From JAIBCL01 sp031411695 (GTDB taxonomy: Bacteria > Verrucomicrobiota > Verrucomicrobiia > Verrucomicrobiales > Verrucomicrobiaceae), in assembly GCA_031411695.1 (NCBI GenBank), contig JANOBO010000218.1:1-20427 (forward strand): a DNA stretch of 20,427 bases, in the 5' to 3' direction. Position 1 is the first letter of the stretch; each line of letters opens with the position of its first letter. The notes below the pieces were generated by a model. It was not told where the DNA came from. It worked only from the letters and a program-made list of their open reading frames with translations, and searched no databases. Of the stretch, positions 8,137 to 15,202 are shown piece by piece. Position numbers and translations under genes: made by a program.

Positions 8137-8859
8137 TCAGTGCGCCGGACGCTTTTGAGCGAGAAGCCACTTCCACAATTCCGGATCAGCGTAGGCCGCC
8201 GTCCATGAGTCATGCTGCGCGTCGGGATACATCGTGAGCTTCACATTTCCGCCAATCCTCGTCAGCACGTCGAACATCTTTTTGGAGTAAGCAGGCTCAA
8301 CGACGGGGTCCTTCGCGCCGTGGAAAATCCACACCGGCAATTTCCGGATTCTGTCCGCCATGATGAAGCGCACACCAGCGCCGCCGCAGATGGGGACGAT
8401 CGCCGCGAAGGTTTCGGGGTGATCGAGCGCGAGTTCCCATGTGGCGAATCCCCCCATGCTCAGCCCGGTGAGATAGACGCGGTCCGCATCCACTTTGAGC
8501 GTGGAGACGAGGTGGTCCGTCAGCGCCTTGATTCCGTGCGTGTTCCAGATCTGCCCAGCCGGACATTGCAGACTGGCCACGATGGCCTCAAACTTCCGGC
8601 CGGCCGCTATGAGTTTCGGCGGACCGTGTTTCTTTACCAGTTCAAGGTCGGTGCCCCGCTCTCCGGCACCGTGGAGGAAAACGATCAACGGCCATTTCCG
8701 TGCTGCGGCAGGTTCGTAGCCGTCTGGAAGCGAAAGCAGATACCGATAGCCGACATCAATGGAAACGTGGCCTTTGAACTCCTCCGGCGACTGCTCGCCG
8801 GCCATGGGATGACCGAGGACGCAAAGGGAGATCGCGATGATTGCGGTGATCGTTCTCAT
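8137..8859 (-). CDS. Secreted alpha/beta hydrolase (esterase/peptidase-like), coupled to eboD
   Basis: 240 residues from ATG at 8859. The upstream in-frame extension to 8901 lies inside eboD and delays the signal peptide, so I prefer 8859. The N-terminus (MRTITAIIAISLCVLGHPMA) is a signal peptide, so the enzyme acts in the periplasm or outside. The alpha/beta-hydrolase triad is readable: nucleophile Ser134 in GLSMGG, Asp184 in HGAKDPVV, His216 in DAQHDSW; HGAGERG (63-69) forms the oxyanion loop. The shape fits the prolyl-oligopeptidase-like/LpqC-type esterases, which cannot be separated by eye. Its ATG overlaps the eboD stop codon as ATGA (8859-8856), which implies translational coupling and a shared job with the ebo-type genes, perhaps trimming an exported product. 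Confidence 0.88.
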   Translation of the reverse strand: MRTITAIIAISLCVLGHPMAGEQSPEEFKGHVSIDVGYRYLLSLPDGYEPAAARKWPLIVFLHGAGERGTDLELVKKHGPPKLIAAGRKFEAIVASLQCPAGQIWNTHGIKALTDHLVSTLKVDADRVYLTGLSMGGFATWELALDHPETFAAIVPICGGAGVRFIMADRIRKLPVWIFHGAKDPVVEPAYSKKMFDVLTRIGGNVKLTMYPDAQHDSWTAAYADPELWKWLLAQKRPAH

Positions 8860-10040
8860 GCGGCGCTTGACGCTGGCGTTGCGTGCACTTGCGCGCGGCA
8901 TTTCAATTGCTCCACCGCCTCGACGATGAGCGTGCGGTCCATCTCGTGGACTTCGATCTTGCGGCCGATGTCCGGCACGAGAGTGACGTTCAACTCGCCA
9001 CCGAGATGCTCGCGAAACTCCTCCAGCCCGGCGAGGATCACCAGCTCGCCGTTTGAGCTGCGCTGCAGCAACTCCGGGGCGTAGGTGGCAAAGCCCACGC
9101 GCTCGATGAGGCTGATGATTCGCTCGGCAGTCGAGGCATCGATGACTGCCGTCTTCGCGGAATAGACGAGGTCAACCGCCATGCCGATCGCAACAGCCTC
9201 CCCGTGCGCCACGCGAAAATTCGACACCTGCTCGAGCTTGTGCGCCGCCCAATGTCCAAAGTCCAGCGGTCTGGCGGAACCCATTTCAAAAGGATCGCCG
9301 CCTGAGGAGATGTGCTCCACATGCAGTTCCGCGCTGCGTTGCACGACGCGCTCCAGCACGGTTTGATCCAGCGCGGCAAGCGCCGTCGCATTGTCACAGA
9401 TGTAATTGAAAAACTTCGCGTCACGAATCAGCGACACCTTGATCGCCTCGATGATGCCGTTGCGCCGTTCGCGCTCGGGCAGCGACTCGAGGAAAGAGAA
9501 GTCGTTTACCACGGCAAACGGCACGGCGAACGAGCCGACCCAATTTTTTTTCCCGAAGTAGTTCACCCCGTTCTTCACGCCCACGCCGCCATCGCCTTGG
9601 CTGAGCGTGGTGGTGGGAAATCGAACGTGCCTGATGCCACGGTGAGCGGTGCTGGCGGCGAAACACACCAGATCCAAAACAGCGCCGCCGCCAATGACGA
9701 AGACATAACTGTGCCGGTCGAGCGCCGCCTCATTGATCGCGCGCCAGCATTGCTCGATGAGCCGGAAGTCGTTTTTGCATGCTTCACCACCTGGAATCAC
9801 CAGAGGATCTGCGGCGAGGTGCATCACATCCAGATGCGCCGCCGCGTAGCTCATCACCTGCTGCACCAGCTTCGGATTTGCCTGCGACACACGGTCATCG
9901 ACGAACACCAGCACCTTGGCGGGGCGGCCCACGCCATTGAGGCTGAGCAGGTCACGGATGACCGTGTTCGCATCCGCAAACGCATCCCGCGTGAAGAGGA
10001 TGCGATGCGTGTAGTCCACCGTGATTTTCCGCTGCAGCAT
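8856..10040 (-). CDS. eboD: EboD-like 3-dehydroquinate synthase family protein (sugar phosphate cyclase)
   Basis: 394 residues from ATG at 10040, chosen because a good ribosome binding site (GAGGGAGA) precedes it by 7 bases; the longer frame to 10136 would run into eboC. The fold is that of 3-dehydroquinate synthase: NAD-binding GGGAVLD (117-123), the PTTTLSQGDGGVGVKNGVN region, and the three zinc ligands equivalent to AroB: Glu198 (GIIEAIK), His263 (LDFGHWAAH), His279 (AHGEAVAIGM). AroB normally reads QVDxSVGGKTGVN, so the active-site loop differs (GG for the serine pair, V for G, N for T). This agrees with EboD, a sugar-phosphate-cyclase relative found in ebo clusters, whose substrate is not known. 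It follows eboC by 47 bp and overlaps the hydrolase by 4 bp. Confidence 0.87.
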   Translation of the reverse strand: MLQRKITVDYTHRILFTRDAFADANTVIRDLLSLNGVGRPAKVLVFVDDRVSQANPKLVQQVMSYAAAHLDVMHLAADPLVIPGGEACKNDFRLIEQCWRAINEAALDRHSYVFVIGGGAVLDLVCFAASTAHRGIRHVRFPTTTLSQGDGGVGVKNGVNYFGKKNWVGSFAVPFAVVNDFSFLESLPERERRNGIIEAIKVSLIRDAKFFNYICDNATALAALDQTVLERVVQRSAELHVEHISSGGDPFEMGSARPLDFGHWAAHKLEQVSNFRVAHGEAVAIGMAVDLVYSAKTAVIDASTAERIISLIERVGFATYAPELLQRSSNGELVILAGLEEFREHLGGELNVTLVPDIGRKIEVHEMDRTLIVEAVEQLKCRAQVHATPASSAA

Positions 10041-10047
10041 GTTGAAA

Positions 10048-10055
10048 TCTCCCTC
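10048..10055 (-). promoter_or_regulatory. Ribosome binding site of eboD
   Basis: GAGGGAGA on the minus strand, 7 bases before the ATG at 10040. It fixes the start of eboD downstream of the end of eboC and argues against the longer frame. Confidence 0.75.
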
Positions 10056-10087
10056 GCTTTCCTCCACTTCGCAAGCGAGGCAAACGA

Positions 10088-11044
10088 TCACGTCGCGGCG
10101 ATCTTTCTCTGCCACAGGCGCAGCAGCGGCACACATGCCGCAAAGACGCAGGCCAGACCGAACGACACCCTCGCTACTGCGAGGGCATCCACTAAAGCAA
10201 TTCCCGCAAGCAGCCAGCCAACGGCCCGGCCGATCTCAGCACCGCCACGGCGCATCATGCGAGACGTGACGGAGATGAGGATCGCGAACATCGCCACGAA
10301 GATCAGCGCCAGCAGACTGTCACCTGTGAATATGGAGGCAACCCCGACGACGCCGGGCGACCACAGCAACGCCGTGCCAAGCCACACCGCGCCTTGGTTC
10401 GGCTTCGTTCCCCTGCCCTCCATGCGCGCGATCATCGTGAGTCCAACGATGTAGGCGCCGATAAGCAAACTCGCCGAAAGCAATAGGCGGCCTTCATTCA
10501 TTAGCGGCGCAGGGAACATCATCAGTCTATCCATTGGCAGCCGCGCCCCATCATTCAAATAGCCTTCGCCCAGCCAAGGATGCCGAGCCGCGTATGCCGC
10601 ATGAAACGCAGGCCATCCGGCCACGAGGTAAAGGAACGTCCGGCAAAGGCCCATCATCACAACAGAGCCAGCCCATGGTTTGTGATAAACGTCGTATGCG
10701 ATGATGACGGCAACCAAGGCTATCGTGAGCCATAAGTTTGAATGCCCCCGAACGCAGGCGAGCGATCCAAACGCCAAGCAAGCCACACCCACCAGCCAAA
10801 CAGCCCCAGCCGACACACTCCCGCGCGGGATCGGCCGCTCCTTCCGATGTATGCGATCCCACCCCGCATCCGCCGCGTCGTTCAAGATCATTCCTCCGCA
10901 GTAAAGCAGCGAACCACCGAGCAAAAGCCAAAGCAGACGCTGATCCCGAAGCTCTCCGCCGGCGAGCAGCCAACCAGCAAGCACATTGGTCCATGCCGTC
11001 GGCAGATTCGAGATGCGTGCGAGTTCCAGCCAAGCTTTGAGCAT
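10088..11044 (-). CDS. eboC: EboC-like UbiA-family prenyltransferase-related membrane protein
   Basis: 318 residues with about eight or nine hydrophobic helices. The UbiA signature NDxxDxxxD is intact as NDAADAGWD (residues 55-63), placed after the second helix as in UbiA enzymes, which use it to bind prenyl diphosphate through magnesium. The second Asp-rich region is weaker (AYDVYHKPW near 118-126). UbiA proteins join a prenyl chain to an aromatic or polar acceptor in the membrane. Its place between eboE and eboD identifies it as EboC, for which a membrane-tethering or precursor-anchoring role has been suggested but not shown. It starts 20 bp after eboE with a strong ribosome binding site. 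Alternative: an ordinary UbiA enzyme; the neighbours make that less likely. Confidence 0.87.
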   Translation of the reverse strand: MLKAWLELARISNLPTAWTNVLAGWLLAGGELRDQRLLWLLLGGSLLYCGGMILNDAADAGWDRIHRKERPIPRGSVSAGAVWLVGVACLAFGSLACVRGHSNLWLTIALVAVIIAYDVYHKPWAGSVVMMGLCRTFLYLVAGWPAFHAAYAARHPWLGEGYLNDGARLPMDRLMMFPAPLMNEGRLLLSASLLIGAYIVGLTMIARMEGRGTKPNQGAVWLGTALLWSPGVVGVASIFTGDSLLALIFVAMFAILISVTSRMMRRGGAEIGRAVGWLLAGIALVDALAVARVSFGLACVFAACVPLLRLWQRKIAAT

Positions 11045-11052
11045 TGATGTGG

Positions 11053-11058
11053 CCTCCC
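11053..11058 (-). promoter_or_regulatory. Ribosome binding site of eboC
   Basis: GGGAGG on the minus strand, 8 bases before the ATG at 11044, inside the 20-bp eboE-eboC gap. It supports both the start codon and operonic expression. Confidence 0.75.
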
Positions 11059-11064
11059 TGTTTG

Positions 11065-12237
11065 TCAGACCAGTCCGCGCGTCCGCATCGCTTCAAGGCA
11101 CCAGTCGTATTCCTTGACGAGCTGATCGACGACATCGCCGCTGCGCATGGATTCCGGGAGGACTTCCCAGGTGTAGGTCTCCATCTCGATGTGCTGGCAC
11201 TTCGCGGGATTCTGCGTCAGCCAATCCATCGCGCCCAGCAAGTGATCCTGCGTCGTGTCGAACTCCCCGCTCGGCGGTGCGTGGATCGGGACGTGGAAAT
11301 GCACGCGCCATTCGTCTCCGCGCTCGCCTGGGTTTTTCGCCGCAAAATCTAGCGCGTCGGGCAGGTCACGGAACCGGCGCAGCGGCATGTCGTGGCCCTC
11401 CTTGATCACCACCTGATGAAAGTACACCGGCTCGTCGAAGCCACGCAGGCGCTGCAAGTTCTCAGGCGTTGGCGTTAACTTGAGAGCGGAGCTGAAATGA
11501 AGCTTGCTCAGCCGAATGCCAGCTCCGGTGATCCGCGAGAGCGCGGTTTCCGCTTCCTCGAACTCGATCGCCAAGTGGCAGGTGTCGTAATTCAGGCCGA
11601 TGAACCGGAAAAAGTCGTGGTCAGCCGGATGCCGGTCGAGATAGAGGCCGAAAAACTTCAGCGTCTCGCCGCTCGTCTCGAACAATCCGAGAGGTTCGGG
11701 CTCAAGTCCGAGATGAAGATCATGACCGGTTTTGTCCGCGACCCGCTCGATGTGTTCCCGGCAGGACTTGAGGTTGTCGAAGATGGCAGTCAGTTCCTCC
11801 GCGCCGATGCCAAACTCTTTATGGGAGCCCGGCAGAGTGCTCACACTGCCGCTCATTCCCGGAGGAAGCAGTTCAGCGAGGATGTCAAAAAGCCCCTGGG
11901 TGTACTCGAGCCGCTCTCTCGTCGTCCAGTCCGGTTTGAAGACCTGCTCCTTCACCCGCTGCCCGTGAAACGCGCCGTACGGGAATCCGTTAATGGTGAA
12001 AACGTAGCTGTTGTTCGCGTCGAGCCAGCGTTTGAAATCTGCCAGGGCGCTTCCCGAGCGGAGTTCGCGCGCGGCAATCTCACTGAGCCGCAGACCGATG
12101 CCATACGGCTTCCCGCCGCTCACGCGAGCGCGCACCCGCATCGTGTGGTCTCGCAGCCCGGCAAAGGTTTCGCCCCACGATTCTCCGCGATGGATGTTGG
12201 TGCAGTAGCCGAGATGGATGCCGTGGTTGAGTTGCAT
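11065..12237 (-). CDS. eboE: EboE-like TIM-barrel metabolite traffic protein
   Basis: 390 residues, no signal peptide or membrane helix, so cytoplasmic. It belongs to the xylose-isomerase-like TIM-barrel group and reads as EboE: opening HGIHLGYCTNIHRGESW, then LGLEPEPLG (177-184), GLNYDTCHLAIEFE (214-227), LSKLHFSSAL (243-252) and VHFHVPIH (312-319). Glu179, Asp218/His221, His247 and the late histidines are plausible metal ligands by comparison with this superfamily. The reaction is unknown. In cyanobacteria the ebo genes are needed for export of the scytonemin precursor to the periplasm; that knowledge comes from other organisms. It is the first gene of the E-C-D-hydrolase block, with an AT-rich upstream region that probably holds the promoter. 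No strong ribosome binding site. Confidence 0.87.
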   Translation of the reverse strand: MQLNHGIHLGYCTNIHRGESWGETFAGLRDHTMRVRARVSGGKPYGIGLRLSEIAARELRSGSALADFKRWLDANNSYVFTINGFPYGAFHGQRVKEQVFKPDWTTRERLEYTQGLFDILAELLPPGMSGSVSTLPGSHKEFGIGAEELTAIFDNLKSCREHIERVADKTGHDLHLGLEPEPLGLFETSGETLKFFGLYLDRHPADHDFFRFIGLNYDTCHLAIEFEEAETALSRITGAGIRLSKLHFSSALKLTPTPENLQRLRGFDEPVYFHQVVIKEGHDMPLRRFRDLPDALDFAAKNPGERGDEWRVHFHVPIHAPPSGEFDTTQDHLLGAMDWLTQNPAKCQHIEMETYTWEVLPESMRSGDVVDQLVKEYDWCLEAMRTRGLV

Positions 12238-12439
12238 TTCACGATGGTAGCCCCGGACACGTGCCGCTCAAGCACGCGATGCTTGTCGCGCTGCCGACTG
12301 TCCCGTGATGTCCGTCCCGCCATGGTGGAAAGCTCCAATTCCGATTCTCCATAAGAAATAAGTATTCTAATTCTATTAATTGTATTGAATTTACTGGATA
12401 AGTCATGGATGTTTGATTCCAACTCAAACGTCGGCGAAT
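12238..12439. promoter_or_regulatory. Divergent promoter region between eboE and the 3D-domain lipoprotein
   Basis: This 202-bp gap contains a clearly AT-rich stretch (about 12340-12410) in an otherwise GC-rich window, as expected for promoters serving both directions. I could not settle on a specific -35/-10 pair. Confidence 0.4.
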
Positions 12440-13183
12440 ATGAAACATCCAATCAAAGCCGGTTTCCTGTGTGCACTCGCGGCACCTTTTCTGCCCTCCT
12501 GCGCGCTCCAAAACGCTTTCCACTCCCAGGCGCGAGCGTTGGCACCCAATCAGACTTACGAGGTACGGAAGGCGGTGGTCGCCGGCACGAGGTTTCGTCC
12601 TGAGATGATGTCGAGCTACTTTTTTGTGGTGAACACGCCGTCACAGTCCGCCGCACCCACGACCAGTCCTGTCTATGCCACATGGATCGGCGAACAGCTC
12701 CCAAATGTCCGCACCACCGCCTACTGCCACGACGAGGCGGATCACGTCGCGTACGGTCATCTGAATGCGGTCGGCACCTTTTTGAAATACGGCGCGGTGC
12801 GCAGCGCTGCCGCCGACTGGTCCCGATATCCGGTCGGCACACGATTCCGGATCGCGAGCGAACCGGGAGTCGTCTACGAGGTGGATGATTACGGGAGCGC
12901 ACTCATTGGGACCGGCACCATCGACCTTTACAGGCCCACTCAAGGCCAGATGAACGACTGGGGCGTGCGCAATGTGGACATTGAAGTCATCCAGTGGGGA
13001 TCGCTCGAGCGCAGCCGGGCGCTGCTCCGAGGCAGAACTCATTACCCGCATGTCCGCCACATGTTCTACGATATCGAGAGCCGCATCAACGGTCACCCGG
13101 CCGCGAGCACCCCTATGACGCCGATCACCGCGATGGCTGAGCCTATCCAGCTCACCGCGCCGACTCTTTCGCCATCCATATAG
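12440..13183 (+). CDS. 3D-domain lipoprotein (double-psi beta-barrel, MltA/RlpA-like)
   Basis: 247 residues from ATG at 12440; an upstream TTG at 12413 is possible, but the ATG places the lipoprotein signal at the N-terminus. The lipobox is LPSC with Cys21, so the protein is probably anchored in a membrane by lipid. Residues 90-187 match the 3D domain: the RTTAY opening (91-95), Asp126 in AADWSRYPVGT, Asp149/Asp150 in YEVDDYG and Asp162 in GTGTIDLY. In MltA and related proteins this domain holds catalytic aspartates that cleave peptidoglycan glycan strands, so a cell-wall role is likely. The last 91 bases overlap the convergent EamA gene. It is divergent from eboE. Confidence 0.83.
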   Translation: MKHPIKAGFLCALAAPFLPSCALQNAFHSQARALAPNQTYEVRKAVVAGTRFRPEMMSSYFFVVNTPSQSAAPTTSPVYATWIGEQLPNVRTTAYCHDEADHVAYGHLNAVGTFLKYGAVRSAAADWSRYPVGTRFRIASEPGVVYEVDDYGSALIGTGTIDLYRPTQGQMNDWGVRNVDIEVIQWGSLERSRALLRGRTHYPHVRHMFYDIESRINGHPAASTPMTPITAMAEPIQLTAPTLSPSI

Positions 13184-14010
13184 ATCGCCATCGGGATGAC
13201 GATGATGGGTGTCGTGGCTGTGATCGAGAGCACCACCGCACTGGTTTGCTGCCCGAGCGCCCACTGGAAGCAACTCACGCCAAGCACCGGCCCGAAGACA
13301 GCGGCACCAACGACCCAAGCGGTCCATCGCCGATGCGGTGAAGATGCATTCTGCGCACGGTGCAACTTCAACGCCACCCACCACACCAGAGCAGACAGGA
13401 CGAAACCGGGCACCACACGCACAAATGCCTCGCTGATTCCGGTGAAGTGATCGTGCGCGGCGATGGCCTTCGCCTTCGCCAGGCGGGTGAGCACGGCCCC
13501 AATCCCCTGCCCGGCGCCCGCCGCGACCGCGGCAATCAAGCCGACACGAAAGCCAGCTCCACCGGAGCGCGGCCGTTTGATCTGGGAACTCAACGCCATC
13601 ACGACGCCGGCCACGATGACCACGCAATAGACGGCCTGTAGAAAAGTCGGGCGCGTGCCGATCAGCATCCATTCACCCAGCGCGCCGAAGAGAGGCGCGG
13701 CACAAAGATTGATCAGCAAAGTCAGCCTTGCCCCGAGATGAGGATAAGCGGCAAAGAGCGCGATGTCTCCCGCTCCAAACCCAACAGCGCCGCTGAGCAC
13801 CAACCAAGGAATGGCGTCCGAGAAAAACGGCACAGGCGCAAAGAGAGCCGCCATCAGTCCCAGCAGGATCGTGGCGATGCCGAGGCGCAGCGCGTTTGCA
13901 CGCAGAGGACCGAGCGCGGTGGCGCTGCGCTGTCCGCAGATGCCGGAACAGGCAAAGAGCAATGCGGTCAGAAGAGAGGCGGTCACCGGCTCCGCCATTG
14001 CCACGCTCAT
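13093..14010 (-). CDS. EamA/DMT-family transporter
   Basis: 305 residues from ATG at 14010 (a further ATG at 13998 is possible; the frame upstream to 14070 is polar and unlike the family). About ten hydrophobic helices are arranged as two similar halves, each ending in a run such as LQAVYCVVIVAGVVMALSS and SWIGSAIAVIGVIGVLAAG, the pattern of the drug/metabolite transporter superfamily. It acts in the inner membrane; the substrate cannot be read from sequence. The 3' end overlaps the lipoprotein gene tail-to-tail. The start faces the aminotransferase gene, 63 bp away, so the two may share a control region. Confidence 0.87.
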   Translation of the reverse strand: MSVAMAEPVTASLLTALLFACSGICGQRSATALGPLRANALRLGIATILLGLMAALFAPVPFFSDAIPWLVLSGAVGFGAGDIALFAAYPHLGARLTLLINLCAAPLFGALGEWMLIGTRPTFLQAVYCVVIVAGVVMALSSQIKRPRSGGAGFRVGLIAAVAAGAGQGIGAVLTRLAKAKAIAAHDHFTGISEAFVRVVPGFVLSALVWWVALKLHRAQNASSPHRRWTAWVVGAAVFGPVLGVSCFQWALGQQTSAVVLSITATTPIIVIPMAIYMDGERVGAVSWIGSAIAVIGVIGVLAAG

Positions 14011-14073
14011 GTGAGGCAAGCAACGAACTTTGTGGTGGTCGGGCTGAATCCCTGTCCTACCGTTTGCCACGCA

Positions 14074-14928
14074 ATGAGTCCGGCCTCCAATTTTTTTGTT
14101 TCCCTCAACGGCAAAATCATCGCCGCAGACGAGGCCCGAGTTTCACCTTTCGACCACGGCCTGCTGGTGGGTGATGGCGCATTCGAGACGCTGGTGGCGC
14201 GCGGGGGAGTCCCCTTTGCCGCGCGCCGACACTGGGAGCGCCTGCGTTTTTCGTGCGAGACGCTGGGAATCGAAACGCCCGCCGCCAAGATCGTGTTCGA
14301 GGGAATGCGGGAGGTGATCGACGCGAACCAGATGCCAGATGCGCGGCTGCGCGTCACAGTGACCAGCGGCGAAGGGCCGCTCGGCTCAGACAAAGGCCAT
14401 GCGCGCCCCACGGTGCTCATCGCGTGCGGACCACTGACGCCTTGGCCGGACACCGAGAGCCTCGTCACCGTGCCATGGCCCCGCAACGAACGCGGCGCGC
14501 TCGTCGGCGTGAAAGCGATCTCGTACGCTGAGAACGTCCGCGCGCTCGCCTTCGCCCGGGGGAAAGGAGCCGGGGAAGCCTTGTTTTTAAACACACGCGA
14601 CGAGCTGTGCGAAGGCGCTGGCAGCAATGTCTTCCTGATCAAGAACGATGAGGTGATCACCCCGCCTCTTTCATCCGGCTGCCTCGCTGGCGTCACGCGC
14701 GCGCTGGTCATCGAAGTCTGCAAAGGCAATGGGATCCGCGTCACTGAACGACCCATCATGCGGAGTGAGGCGCCCCTGAGTGATGAACTCTTCATCACAT
14801 CCACCACACGTGAGGTCCATCCGGTCGCGGCTCTCGATGGCGCGTCATTTGCTCACGCGCCAGGTGCCGGCACTGCGAAGATAAGCGCGCTCTTCAAAGA
14901 GATGGCACGGGGCCACTCAGACCCGTGA
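14074..14928 (+). CDS. Class IV PLP-dependent aminotransferase / aminodeoxychorismate-lyase-like
   Basis: 284 residues from ATG at 14074, which starts directly on the family's N-terminal strand (SLNGKIIAADEARVSPFDHG). The PLP-binding Lys is Lys147 in VGVKAISYAENV, followed by Glu180 in CEGAGSNVF and the phosphate-binding loop GCLAGVTR (202-209), the usual class IV order. This family includes branched-chain aminotransferase, D-amino-acid aminotransferase and 4-amino-4-deoxychorismate lyase (PabC, folate synthesis). The 284-residue length fits PabC or D-amino-acid aminotransferase better than the longer branched-chain enzymes, but I cannot choose among them. Cytoplasmic. Divergent from the EamA transporter and convergent with the Exb operon. 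Confidence 0.87.
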   Translation: MSPASNFFVSLNGKIIAADEARVSPFDHGLLVGDGAFETLVARGGVPFAARRHWERLRFSCETLGIETPAAKIVFEGMREVIDANQMPDARLRVTVTSGEGPLGSDKGHARPTVLIACGPLTPWPDTESLVTVPWPRNERGALVGVKAISYAENVRALAFARGKGAGEALFLNTRDELCEGAGSNVFLIKNDEVITPPLSSGCLAGVTRALVIEVCKGNGIRVTERPIMRSEAPLSDELFITSTTREVHPVAALDGASFAHAPGAGTAKISALFKEMARGHSDP

Positions 14929-14962
14929 CACCAGCGGCGTGTTGAGGTGTGAGCCCGCGCCT

Positions 14963-15202
14963 TCAGATGGCGTCCATCGTGTTCTTCTCGTTCGGTGTCT
15001 TGCAGATGGGACAAAGGGATGTCTCCACGCCGCTCAGCGTTTGATAGGCCGATCCGCAGATGCGGCAAAACACGACGTTGTCGCGGATCCGCCGGTTCAG
15101 TCGCCGTTCATTGAGGACCGCCACCACCCAGAGCGCGCAGACGAGCAAGACGCCAAACGCCATGCCGATCAAGATGAGGTCGCTGAGGGAAACCTTGATC
15201 AT
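14963..15202 (-). CDS. Small membrane protein with a cytoplasmic zinc ribbon, last gene of the Exb operon
   Basis: 79 residues from ATG at 15202; this start overlaps the stop of the TonB-like gene as ATGA, which decides it over the longer frame to 15241. One hydrophobic helix (about 8-30, LILIGMAFGVLLVCALWVVAVL) is followed by a basic stretch (ERRLNRRIR), placing the C-terminus in the cytoplasm by the positive-inside rule. The C-terminal part has two CxxC pairs, Cys46/Cys49 and Cys64/Cys67, a one-zinc ribbon. I do not know a named family. Translational coupling to the TonB-like gene suggests it works with, or regulates, the ExbB/ExbD/TonB-like complex. Confidence 0.8.
   Translation of the reverse strand: MIKVSLSDLILIGMAFGVLLVCALWVVAVLNERRLNRRIRDNVVFCRICGSAYQTLSGVETSLCPICKTPNEKNTMDAI

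Noticed and set aside
8856..10040. Housekeeping aroB
   Set aside because: The fold and zinc ligands agree, but the substrate loop differs and the neighbours are eboC and eboE and not shikimate genes.
10041..10136. N-terminal extension of eboD by 32 residues
   Set aside because: It would overlap the end of eboC and has no ribosome binding site; the ATG at 10040 has a good one.
9312..10454. Plus-strand 380-codon frame
   Set aside because: Runs antisense across the eboD/eboC junction; His/Arg/Ala-rich shadow without domain motifs.
11497..12354. Plus-strand 285-codon frame
   Set aside because: Antisense to eboE; no recognisable features.
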